From Mytilinidion resinicola (Eukaryota > Ascomycota > Dothideomycetes > Mytilinidiales > Mytilinidiaceae): DNA of 64,000 nt. Positions 55,690-64,000 of the stretch are shown in pieces. Location of the stretch: NCBI RefSeq assembly GCF_010093595.1, contig NW_022985439.1:2210088-2274087 (forward strand), given 5' to 3'. Under the pieces are notes generated by a model, which did not search any database, was not told where the DNA came from, and saw only the letters and a list, made by a program, of their open reading frames with translations. Each line of letters starts with the position of its first letter. Position 1 is the first letter of the stretch. A program made the translations under genes and the position numbers.

Positions 55690-57249
55690 CTAGATATCTC
55701 GCCTCCAAATTTTCAGAGGCAGCTTGTCAATAAGCGTCGCTGCCGTTTCGTATCGAGTGGGCGTGAAGCTCTCATCCTCCAAGCAGAACTCATACCTCTT
55801 TACAAAGCTAGCCAACATTACATACTGCTCCAGATAAGTCACGTTTCTCCCTATGCACCCTCGCGGACCAGTAGTGAAGACTAGGAAATGCCGTTGCAGC
55901 AGCTTGCCCTCCTCACCGAGCCATCGCTCTGGTCGGAACGTCTCCGGGTCTCCCCAAATACTGGGGTCCATGTGTATGGCGTGAGTCGGAGTCGTCACTT
56001 GGGTATCTCCCGCGATCCAGTGGCCAGCGATGGAGGCACCTTCTGGTGGTGTCTTACGTGGCAGACTGAATTGAGATGGTGCATACATTCGCATAGACTC
56101 GTCCAAGACGGCTCGCAGATAAGCGCAATACTTAATCTTGCCGTATGGCGCGACGACGTCCGTGGAGCCCAAAGCTTCGTCAAGCTCCTCGCGAAGGATT
56201 GCCAAGGCCCGAGGGTTCTCGATCAGTGAATATATCGTGTTGGTCATCGCAATGCCAGTACTGTCGCTTCCTGCGTTGAGAATGACATTTGCCTCGGCAA
56301 AAAGCTCGCCAAAAGGATAGTTGTTTGGCTGTCCGTTTCGGGAATGAAGGAGCGCAGTGAAGATATCCGATAACTGTTCGCCATTGGCCTGTCTGCGAAT
56401 CCTTTTTCTCGTGATATGCCGACAAATATCTGTGAAGCCTTGAGACCGCTTTTTGTAGTTACGAAAGCTAGGCAAGAGCAGACATGCCCAGGCTACCAGA
56501 GCCTTGTACCACTCTGGAAATGCTATCAAAACCATAGCTTTGTGCATCCCGCCTTCGATTGCATCCCTATATCGTGCTTGATATAGGGTTCCGTCGGCTC
56601 GCTCCGCCGTCGTAAGGTCATCCCCCTTCTCCAGAAACCCAAGGTCCTCGGAGAAACCCAGCGCGGAGATAGCCTCTTGAGTATATAGAATCGCCCATCG
56701 ACGATAGTCCATTGTAGGTGCTTCAGGAGGCGGCCTGGATCCTGTTTTGGGCCGTACTGCGCATAGCTTGTCCATCTGAGCGAGGAAATGCCCCATCTTC
56801 TTGGCCAAGACATGCTCGTAAGTCTCGATATTCGACTGCGCAAATGCTGCCGCCATCACCTTTCGCTTCCGCTGATGTTCAGAACGATCAACGACATCGG
56901 CCAGGTGTCTATGTGTACCGCAGACGAGGTCGTAGTGCACGCCCTTCTCCATGACGGTACCATGGCCATGGATGTCCTTAATGGCTTGCGGATCTGTGAA
57001 AGAGACATGGTTTGGGGCGATGCGTAGAACTGGACGAGGTCCATGCGGGTGGTTGTGATGTTTTTCCATCAAGGCGAAGTATCGCTGACCTTTGTATGCT
57101 TGGAACACAAACCAAAGATTTGTGATCCCAGATATGGGCGAGGCATTCGGTAATCGACGGAGGTTCCTAGAATCCCGGAAGTACTCGAACAGCGGCCTAA
57201 GAATGAGGACCGCTGTTAAAAGTAGAATGAGACCCAGAAAGTAGATCAT
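55690..57249 (-). CDS. Cytochrome P450 monooxygenase
   Basis: A single exon of 519 residues. N-terminal membrane anchor (MIYFLGLILLLTAVLILRPL), the RIAPNHVSFTDP block near residue 80, C-helix 'HQRKRKVMAAAF', I-helix NAGSDSTGIA, K-helix ESMR (ExxR), PERF-type FRPERW, and the heme loop FTTGPRGCIGRN with Cys465 as axial ligand. All essential motifs are intact, so it should be a working ER-bound monooxygenase that needs a reductase partner. The N-terminal blocks resemble benzoate-4-hydroxylase/pisatin-demethylase-type fungal P450s, but I cannot fix the substrate. It is divergently transcribed from a sugar-porter gene 721 bp away. No introns, unlike most neighbours. Confidence 0.92.
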   Translation of the reverse strand: MIYFLGLILLLTAVLILRPLFEYFRDSRNLRRLPNASPISGITNLWFVFQAYKGQRYFALMEKHHNHPHGPRPVLRIAPNHVSFTDPQAIKDIHGHGTVMEKGVHYDLVCGTHRHLADVVDRSEHQRKRKVMAAAFAQSNIETYEHVLAKKMGHFLAQMDKLCAVRPKTGSRPPPEAPTMDYRRWAILYTQEAISALGFSEDLGFLEKGDDLTTAERADGTLYQARYRDAIEGGMHKAMVLIAFPEWYKALVAWACLLLPSFRNYKKRSQGFTDICRHITRKRIRRQANGEQLSDIFTALLHSRNGQPNNYPFGELFAEANVILNAGSDSTGIAMTNTIYSLIENPRALAILREELDEALGSTDVVAPYGKIKYCAYLRAVLDESMRMYAPSQFSLPRKTPPEGASIAGHWIAGDTQVTTPTHAIHMDPSIWGDPETFRPERWLGEEGKLLQRHFLVFTTGPRGCIGRNVTYLEQYVMLASFVKRYEFCLEDESFTPTRYETAATLIDKLPLKIWRRDI

Positions 57250-57970
57250 TTAGAGGGGCTGTAGGAGAAAGCTGGCAAAAAGAAGATAGAGACCACAGGC
57301 CTACGTGCTAAAAGTTGAAACTGGTGGATGAATGCAAAGGCTCTGGCAGGTAGGCAATATATGGAACAAATGAGTTAGCCATGGCGAATATAATGATTAC
57401 AGGAAGGGAGGGGTTGCAAGAGTGCGGCGGGGCTCCCAGTGGTCACAAAACAGTGAAGATAGGACATGATTCCGATTTGTCTACGATTGCCCGGCCAGTG
57501 GATGCTCTGCATAGACTCATGCAAGGAGGGTGTAGGAGGTTCGTTGCGTAGTGTTTGGGATGGGAGTTGGATCGGACCGAATGCCCACGGACCGGACGCT
57601 TTGCGGAGAAGATTGCCTTTTCGAACGCGGAAGGGAATCCCCTCCTCGATCTCCATAGCAAAACTGAAGATCGTCATGCATAGCGCTCTACCTCTTTCAA
57701 CGAACTAGGTATCCCTCCAACTGCCATGTGATGAAAGACTCCACACACCGTGCGTCTGTCACGCACATGGTCCCCATGTTTCCCCAAACTTCCCCAGGTT
57801 TTCCCCAGGCAAAAATCTTAGCGATCGATTTTGGTCTTGGCTTTTTTTTTTTGGCGTTATTGCGTCTGGATATAAAGTCGTGGTGTCCTCGTCAAGTTTT
57901 GATATTTTTTAAGGCAGATTGGCTCTCTTCCACCTCTCTTCATCCTCTTCTTTCCTTCCTTGATCAAATC
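57250..57970. promoter_or_regulatory. Shared divergent promoter region
   Basis: 721 bp between the P450 start (minus) and the transporter start (plus). It contains a T13-like run near 57842 and a CT-rich leader just before the transporter ATG. No coding sequence seen. A shared regulator is plausible from the arrangement only. Confidence 0.4.
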
Positions 57971-59821
57971 ATGTCATCAGAGAAGATGCACGATGCCAAG
58001 ATGGATGACCCGGAAAAGGAAGCTCAACATATCGAGGCCATTCCTCCAAGCACCTCGCAGTCTCTAGACAACTCGCTCGACTTTCAGCTTGAAACACTTT
58101 CCTATGGCAAGAGCGGTCTTCCTGGTATCCTAAGCTCCGGATATGTGTTCGCTGCTGCTGGCCTGGCTAGCATGGGCGGGTTCTCCTTTGGATATGGTGC
58201 GCTCTTCACGAATTTAATATCTCCGACGTGCTTGCTAATGCTGCCTCAAGACCAAGGCGTCGTCTCGATTATCTTGACCATGCCCCAATTCCACGACCAG
58301 TACCTTGAAACGCGCCCCGGTTCCGCAGGGTACGGCTTCCACGTCGGCTTCATGACCGGAATGCTGGAGCTGGGAGCTTTCCTCGGCTGCCTCGTCTTTC
58401 CCAAGTTTGCAGACGTCTACTTAAGGAAATGGGGACTCGTTGCGGCCGTCGTAGTCTTTTGTCTTGGCGCTATCATCCAGACAGCTTCTCAGAACTACGG
58501 GACCCTCGTGGCCGGACGAACCATTGGAGGCATCGGCGTTGGTACACTAGCTATGGGTGCACCTCTCTACATTTCAGAGGTGGCACCACCAAATGTTCGG
58601 GGCTCCTTGCTTGTCCTTGAAGCCATCAGCATCGTCGTTGGTGCTATTATCTCTTACTGGATTACCTATGCTACGAAGTTAGTGGCTATAGTTACAATAG
58701 GGCGAGCGCGGACTGACAGACTTTTTAATCAGGGATATTGCTGGAGATTGGGCTTTTCGTCTACCCTTCGTGCTGCAAATGGTACCAGCACTTTGCCTCC
58801 TAGCGATCATGTTCTTCCCATATTCGCCACGCTGGTTAGTCATGAGGGGGCGCAATGATGATTCGTTAGCATCTCTATCGAAACTGCGTCGCCTCCCAGG
58901 GTCAGACCACAGAGTGCAAGCAGAATGGAAGGCAATCATTACGGAGGTTAAGTTCCAAGAAGAGATGACTGCAACAGCGCACCCAAGAGCCACAGGGCTG
59001 AAGCTGGAACTTGCGGAGTGGTTTGATTTGTTCAGACCCAAATACATCAGAAGGACTGCAGTGGCACTAGCAATACCGTTCTTTCAGCAGGTACATCTCG
59101 TTTCACATCCTCACTTGCTTTTTACTGACTCACCAAAGTTCTCGGGAATTAACGCGTTCGTTTACTATGCCCCGACCTTCTTCGCTGCGCTCGGTCAAGA
59201 CGCGCACATGTCCTTGATTCTCTCCGGAATGGTGAACATATGTCAGCTCGTAGCTGCCATCCCTACGTTCCTCTACCTGGACAGGATGGGCCGCCGCAAG
59301 CTCGCGATCTTCGGTGGCATCGCCATGGGAATTCCACACACTGTCATGGCCGGGATCGTTGGAAAGTTCAACTCAAGCTGGACCACTCACACTGGGGTTG
59401 GCTGGTTCGGCGTCGCTTTGATTTGTATGTATCTCTCCCAAATATCATCTTCGTCTGCTCATTCTGTCCAGACATTTACATATTATGCTACGCGGTTTCC
59501 TACGGCCCACTGGCATGGTGCATGCCTGCTGAGGTTTTTCCAAATCATCTCCGCGCGAAGGGCGTCGGGGCTGCTACAGCAACCATCTGGTTATCTAACT
59601 TTGTCATTGGTGTGTCCGTACCACCGATGATGATTAGTATTGGGTATGGAACTTACATTTTCTTCGCCTGCTTCTGCTTTGCAGCGGCCGTGTTCTCGTA
59701 TTTCCTCGTCCCTGAAACGTCTGGAATGACGCTTGAGCAGATGGATATAGTGTTCAAGGATAATTCGGGCGAGGTGGAGGCGGCTGCGAAGAGACGGATT
59801 GCACGAGAGTTGCAGTTGTAA
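57971..59821 (+). CDS. MFS sugar-porter family transporter
   Basis: Exons 57971-58196, 58251-58677, 58733-59090, 59139-59424 and 59472-59821; 548 residues. ATG 57971 follows a CT-rich leader. The four introns (54, 55, 48 and 47 bp) rejoin conserved blocks: FSFGYDQGVVS, ITYATKDIAGDWAFRLPF, PFFQQFSGINAFVYYAP and ALIYIYILCYAVSYGPLAW. Signatures of sugar porters are the GRTIGGIGVG loop, PLYISEVAPPNVRG, SPRWLVMRGR, DRMGRR and VPETSGMTLEQMD. It is a twelve-span plasma-membrane importer of a hexose, quinate or related polyol; the substrate cannot be told. Its divergent pairing with the P450 hints at uptake and oxidation of one compound. Confidence 0.9.
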
Positions 59822-60101
59822 ACATGTGTTCGCTACATGTAGACACCAGGACTTGATTTATAGATACCATTCAATGTGTGCTCTTTGGCACCTCAACAAT
59901 GTTGATCGCCGGACGCAAACTGCTCCCCGCCCAAGGCCAGCAATCTCGAGCGTGAGGCGTGGTAGAATCCTGGTACAAAGTAGATCGCTGAGATGGGAAA
60001 TAAAACTAAAGGGGTATCGTTTTGAAATAAAAACGCTGTCATGTACAGAAAATTCACCACGAGTGGAGGACCTGACATCGCTACATGCACTTGGGCCAAA
60101 C

Positions 60102-61505
60102 TCAAACTCTCCTCGCTGACCCACACGCTCCACACATACCAGCGTCTCCAGCGTTGATGAACCTGCTACCTTGGCAGGCATTACTTTGGCATCGCCAATG
60201 ATCCGTAACGAGGCTGGTGTTTAGGACGTTGGAGCAGACGACACAAGTGAGGGCGGCGCTGTCGTTAGCAAGAGAGCAGATTGGACATTCGAGTTTTTGA
60301 GGCTGAGCAGAAGGCTGGATACGGGTATCCGAACTTGTGGACTTAATCTTTGGGCGCCTTTTGTAGATCTCGTCTAAATGGATGACGTTTGGTGACGGAG
60401 TAGCAGGATTTCGAGGCTGTAGCCGGCTTCCTTTACCATCGCTTTTGGTGATACCAGATGTCTTCGACGTTGGCTTCATAGGCGCCCGACGCTCCGACGA
60501 GAAATTTGATTCTTTCGAAGCGCTCTTACGGTCGCTCATATCGTGAAGCTCGTCCATCTCGCGTCGTGCATCGCCATCGTCGTCATCCTCTCCTTCGCAT
60601 ATCTTGACCAAGCTATGGCCCTTTTCATCCGTCATCTTGGTTCCATCCACGTCTACAGCAGCGTGTGCGTTGTCCACGTCATCATACTCATCCTCTGTAT
60701 CGCTGTCCGAATCCTCAATCTTAATAGAGACGTCTTCTTTGATCTCCTCCTTCTTGACAGGCTCGAACCTTGCTAGAGCAGCAGCAGCTCTCAATTCCCT
60801 GCCTCTAGCACTGCCAGCTACCCTCGGCTTGCCCTTTCTGGCTACGCCTCCCTCTAGTTTCACTCTCGTTCCCTCATCATCTCCCAACGCTTTGCCCCCT
60901 TCGCCAAACTTCTTCAAGATCCTCCTTTGTTTCCTCTCTGCATAACTGACCTTCTCCTTCTCTTTCTTGGCACGGCCTCTCTTCTTTCTCCTGCCATACG
61001 TGCCGCCACACAAATGTTCCGGCACATCCCTCTCCTCTCCGCCGGCATTCTCAATCTCCCCGTCCAACAAATGTCTACCTGGACCCCACATGCCCTCCCC
61101 CGTGTAACCTCTCCCCCATAGTCCTCTTAAATCCACTGCATACGCATCTCTAACCTTCCAAAATGCCTTTGAATGGTTCATCTCCTTACAATGCGCCAGC
61201 TCGTGGACCATGACCATCTCCACATATCGGAGACTCAGCCATCGCCCCTGCCTGTCCTTCAGCACCAGCTGGATCACCTCGCCGGCGTTGAAGTTGCGGC
61301 CAACGAACTCATTGTTTGGCGGGAATTCTTCGAGGGCTTGTACGAGGATGCGGTTGGTTTTCATGAAAGGGTAACAGATTGCGGCGACGCGAGAGAGGAA
61401 GAGCGCAGCGGTTTCGGCGGTCGGGCCAGGGAGTGGTTTGATGAAGTTGATGAGAGCGTTCGGGCGCTGAGTACGCTCGTTGATGCGCTCGAAGCCGAGA
61501 GGCAT
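60102..61505 (-). CDS. WSS1: WLM-domain metalloprotease, WSS1/SPRTN-like
   Basis: A single exon of 467 residues. The WLM domain has the active site HELAHCKEMNH (residues 101-111: His101, Glu102, His105, His111). A basic stretch (YGRRKKRGRAKKEKEK) and a long acidic region (DSDSDTEDEYDDVD, EDDDDGD) follow. VIHLDE may be a SUMO-interacting motif. The C-terminus has two Cys4 zinc ribbons of RanBP2/NZF kind (CPICSLANDSAALTCVVC; WRCQSNACQGSRF..CGACGS). In yeast, Wss1 with Cdc48 cleaves proteins crosslinked to DNA in the nucleus. All catalytic residues are present. It is convergent with the sugar-porter gene (280 bp between the stops). Confidence 0.9.
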   Translation of the reverse strand: MPLGFERINERTQRPNALINFIKPLPGPTAETAALFLSRVAAICYPFMKTNRILVQALEEFPPNNEFVGRNFNAGEVIQLVLKDRQGRWLSLRYVEMVMVHELAHCKEMNHSKAFWKVRDAYAVDLRGLWGRGYTGEGMWGPGRHLLDGEIENAGGEERDVPEHLCGGTYGRRKKRGRAKKEKEKVSYAERKQRRILKKFGEGGKALGDDEGTRVKLEGGVARKGKPRVAGSARGRELRAAAALARFEPVKKEEIKEDVSIKIEDSDSDTEDEYDDVDNAHAAVDVDGTKMTDEKGHSLVKICEGEDDDDGDARREMDELHDMSDRKSASKESNFSSERRAPMKPTSKTSGITKSDGKGSRLQPRNPATPSPNVIHLDEIYKRRPKIKSTSSDTRIQPSAQPQKLECPICSLANDSAALTCVVCSNVLNTSLVTDHWRCQSNACQGSRFINAGDAGMCGACGSARRV

Positions 61506-62340
61506 GGCGGGTTGTAGGTTTGGTGATAGAGGATGGAACGATGATGGAAGTTGAAGCGGTTGTGGCGGGGGGGTTCAGCCTTGCCGTTTCGTTTGGCGCG
61601 TGGGTGACGCGAGATCATTTAGAACTAGAGACTTTCTTCCAACGTCCTCCCTCCATCCCATCTACACCAAAGAAGCCAACATCAGCACGATTAATGTCAT
61701 TTAAGCCGCTGTTCTCCTCACAATGCTTGAAACGGATCAAGTAATTTCAACTTACTTTTTTCCTGCCCCCTCAGGCCCTTACATAACCTTTTTCACAGGT
61801 CACAATTGATAGAAGCCTATGTCCTCAAGAATCTCTCTACAGCGATTACATTTGTCAGTCGACGGCGTCTGGCGTGATGAGAGGACCCCAATCAGATGAG
61901 AAATTATCTCACTACATCAGGCTATGCTAGTAAACGCTCACAACTCCATCGTCTTGATAGCAGGTCCTCCGTCTGATGATACACAGCTGCAGTGAGGGGG
62001 ACGCATAACGCCGTGCATGCTGGAACGTCGAGGTAATGTGCTAATCAGTCAAGCGAGCGTTCTACGATGCTTTCATATCGATTGTAGAGGTATGATATCT
62101 TTGTTTCCCCGGAATCTTCCTTTGTCACAATGCTCAATATATCCTTTGTCTGTATCTCATCATCCGTCAACTATGCAGTGCAGTGACGCTTTTTCCTACA
62201 TTGTATACGGTATTCAGCTCCCTATAAATTTCCATTCGTCAGCTGTCGTTACGACTTTACAACAGACAGTCGAACCTCTAACAGCACCCAACCATCAAGA
62301 AGCCATTGCTGGATCAGTCAAACTAGCAGACCTATCAACA
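61506..62340. other. Divergent upstream region of WSS1 and the RING gene
   Basis: No gene seen. The frame upstream of the RING gene is open from an ATG at 62017, but the later ATG at 62341 (AACAATGCC) is preferred as start. An N-terminal extension is possible. Confidence 0.4.
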
Positions 62341-63382
62341 ATGCCGCAGGATCTCACCAACCAAGATGCCCCTGAAGGCCTGCCGGTTCTCGAATACCCT
62401 AGATTTCCAAGAGAAATTCTACGTGTGGAGGAAACTCTCCTACGTAAGTACGAGGATGCCATGTACTACTATGAGGAAGCTGTCCTTCGGATGAAACGCT
62501 TGGGTCTAAACATGAGTCTTTGCAGGAAATTCTATGCGAAGTCCGAAATCACATCAGGCCCTTTTGACGTGCGACCTTCCTACAAATCTCTCCTTGGATA
62601 TAATCGTGAAAGAATTGTCCGACGTGCTGATAAAGAAGCATAAGACCGTCGTTGCCTTCAATGCCGTTATTGAATACCACAAAGAGCATCGCTCGCAGAA
62701 TCGAGTAGAAAGCCTTGCTTTCTTACTCTGGCGACTACGTGCGCTTGCTCGTCAGCTGGAGACCGACTGCACATTTGGTGTCGAGGAGCCTACTCCCCGA
62801 GCGGTTAAAAACTTTGAAGATGCCACCCACAAGACGGTGAACTACATCTACAACGAGTTCAATCAGGTCTGCAATGCAACTTTCAACGCAAACTCTAACC
62901 ATTTCACCGAATGGGAGGAGACCGTTATGGAAAATACTGATCCCGATATTGAGAACCTCGATGGGATCGCCACCGAGGTGCTTTTGACCCAAGCAAACGA
63001 TGCATGCCCAATTTGCTTGGAGGACTGGGGTTCAGAGCACGTTCCATTTAAACTCAAGTGCGGCCACATTGCAGGTTACTTTTGCCTCATCACCTGGTTG
63101 AATTCGGCTGCCCGAACTTCAAATCGATGTGTAAGCTGTAGATTCCAAATAAGTAAGGAGAGGCCACGTCGGCCGAAGCCGGATGAAGTTCAAGATAGGC
63201 TACCATTACTATTCACTCTTCTAGAGGAATTGTATTACATCTTCGGGCGTTACAAACCAAAGCGATGTAGGTGGCCGCGATGGCTGAAATTCGTCGAAGA
63301 CAATGTACGCTTCCTGAGAGAAGACCCTCAAACAGGTGCTTGGGCAGCCGGCTATGGCACCCGCACGTTCAGGCGCCGCTGA
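62341..63382 (+). CDS. RING-type zinc finger protein
   Basis: Exons 62341-62443 and 62526-63382 with an 82-bp intron (GTAAGT, GTCTAAAC, CTTTGCAG); 319 residues. Splicing joins VEETLLR to NSMRSPKSHQALLTCDLP; without it the first frame ends at 62643. The N-terminal two-thirds is helical with no recognised domain. A RING-like cluster follows: CPICLEDWG, LKCGHIAGYFCLITWL and NRCVSC, i.e. C-x2-C...C-x-H...C...C-x2-C. The tail is basic and Arg/Trp-rich (KPKRCRWPRWLKF) and ends RTFRRR. It probably acts as an E3 ubiquitin ligase; substrate unknown. Such single-RING proteins are often lineage-expanded in filamentous fungi. Confidence 0.78.
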
Positions 63383-64000
63383 ATACCTTAGCCAGGTAAC
63401 GAAAATTGGCTAATATTGCAAGGTGTCTAGGTGGCCCGCAAGAAAATTCCAGCCATCAATAATACCCCTATTCAACTTCCGAAGTTACTTCGCCTTATTC
63501 CGCAGGCAATCATCTATTCAGGCGTTAGGTGAATTACTCCCCTGCCTCAAATTGAACCTCTCTCCCCAGAATCTTAATCTTTTGCTCAATGCGTGATTTC
63601 CAAGACTCCACAGCAATACTAGACTTCGTAGCAACTAATGCACTGCTATATACATTGGCCCGCTATTTTCTATATTCACATGCTTCCAAATCCACTAATA
63701 CGAAGCGTATCAAGACCGCGGAAGGCAGCAATTGGTGCCTCCAGTATTGTTTTCCCAGAACGAAATCCTCAGACCTCGAATTCCGTGTGCCAAGATGTTA
63801 TGGTTCTCTTTTAGAGCGGTTTCTAGATCCTAGAATATATGCGATGCACTACTGATGCCATGTATCAAAGAGATCTCATCTGCACTTAGGCGCTCTGCCC
63901 CGCTGACCTTCACGAATCCTATCCCAGGATCCCGGACGTCTACAGGACTACTAGTAGCTCTTCTCTTGCCTGTCTGTAACAACACTACCCATCTTCAATG
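63383..64000. other. Right end, no gene recognised
   Basis: The open frame at 63589-63855 has no recognisable similarity and is not called. Confidence 0.4.

Noticed and set aside
55690..59821. Secondary-metabolite biosynthetic cluster
   Set aside because: No backbone enzyme (PKS, NRPS, terpene cyclase or DMATS) anywhere in the window.

Overview
The window is nuclear DNA of a filamentous ascomycete (Pezizomycotina). The evidence is short 46-131 bp introns with GT..AG ends and CTAAC/CTAAT branch points, HET-domain and STAND (NLR-like) genes, Zn2Cys6 regulators, a DUF3176 protein, a Fot1/pogo transposon and decayed repeats with RIP-like G-to-A/C-to-T changes. The class or genus cannot be fixed from the sequence alone.

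Layout. 0.7-4.5 kb: a tandem array of five diverged copies of a small-protein gene I do not recognise; copies 2, 4 and 5 are open, copy 3 is broken and copy 1 lacks an in-frame ATG. 5.2-9.2 kb: a Zn2Cys6 regulator and a DUG3-like glutamine amidotransferase. 9.3-12.5 kb: a fungal membrane-protein gene cut in two by an apparently intact Fot1/pogo element with 47-bp perfect inverted repeats and a TA duplication. 13.1-20.3 kb: a PAQR/haemolysin-III-type receptor and the 1986-residue SLH1 (RQT/ASCC3) helicase.

20.6-33.7 kb: an accessory island between SLH1 and NCA2. It holds a frameshifted HET-NB-ARC-TPR gene, an intact NACHT STAND gene, a detached HET head, a 5'-truncated membrane-protein fragment, a decayed inverted-repeat element and a DUF3176 gene. 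The island is flanked by diverged direct repeats made of the SLH1 3' end plus its downstream flank (about 20178-20560 and 33715-34078), with a third partial copy inside (about 30770-30990). This suggests SLH1 and NCA2 were once adjacent.

34.2-50 kb: housekeeping genes NCA2, SEC4/RAB8, a patatin-type TAG lipase and an AT-hook/proline-rich membrane protein, plus an intact HET gene and, at 39.05-39.25 kb, a candidate RNA polymerase III transcript with A box, B box, a series of hairpins and a T-run terminator. 50.8-59.8 kb: a second Zn2Cys6 regulator (five exons, one apparently a GC-AG intron), a HET pseudogene, and a divergent cytochrome P450/sugar-porter pair. 60.1-63.4 kb: the WSS1 DNA-protein-crosslink protease and a RING-type protein.

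Together the window alternates conserved housekeeping blocks with small, fast-decaying accessory blocks rich in self/non-self recognition genes (two open and three broken HET/STAND loci) and repeat relics.
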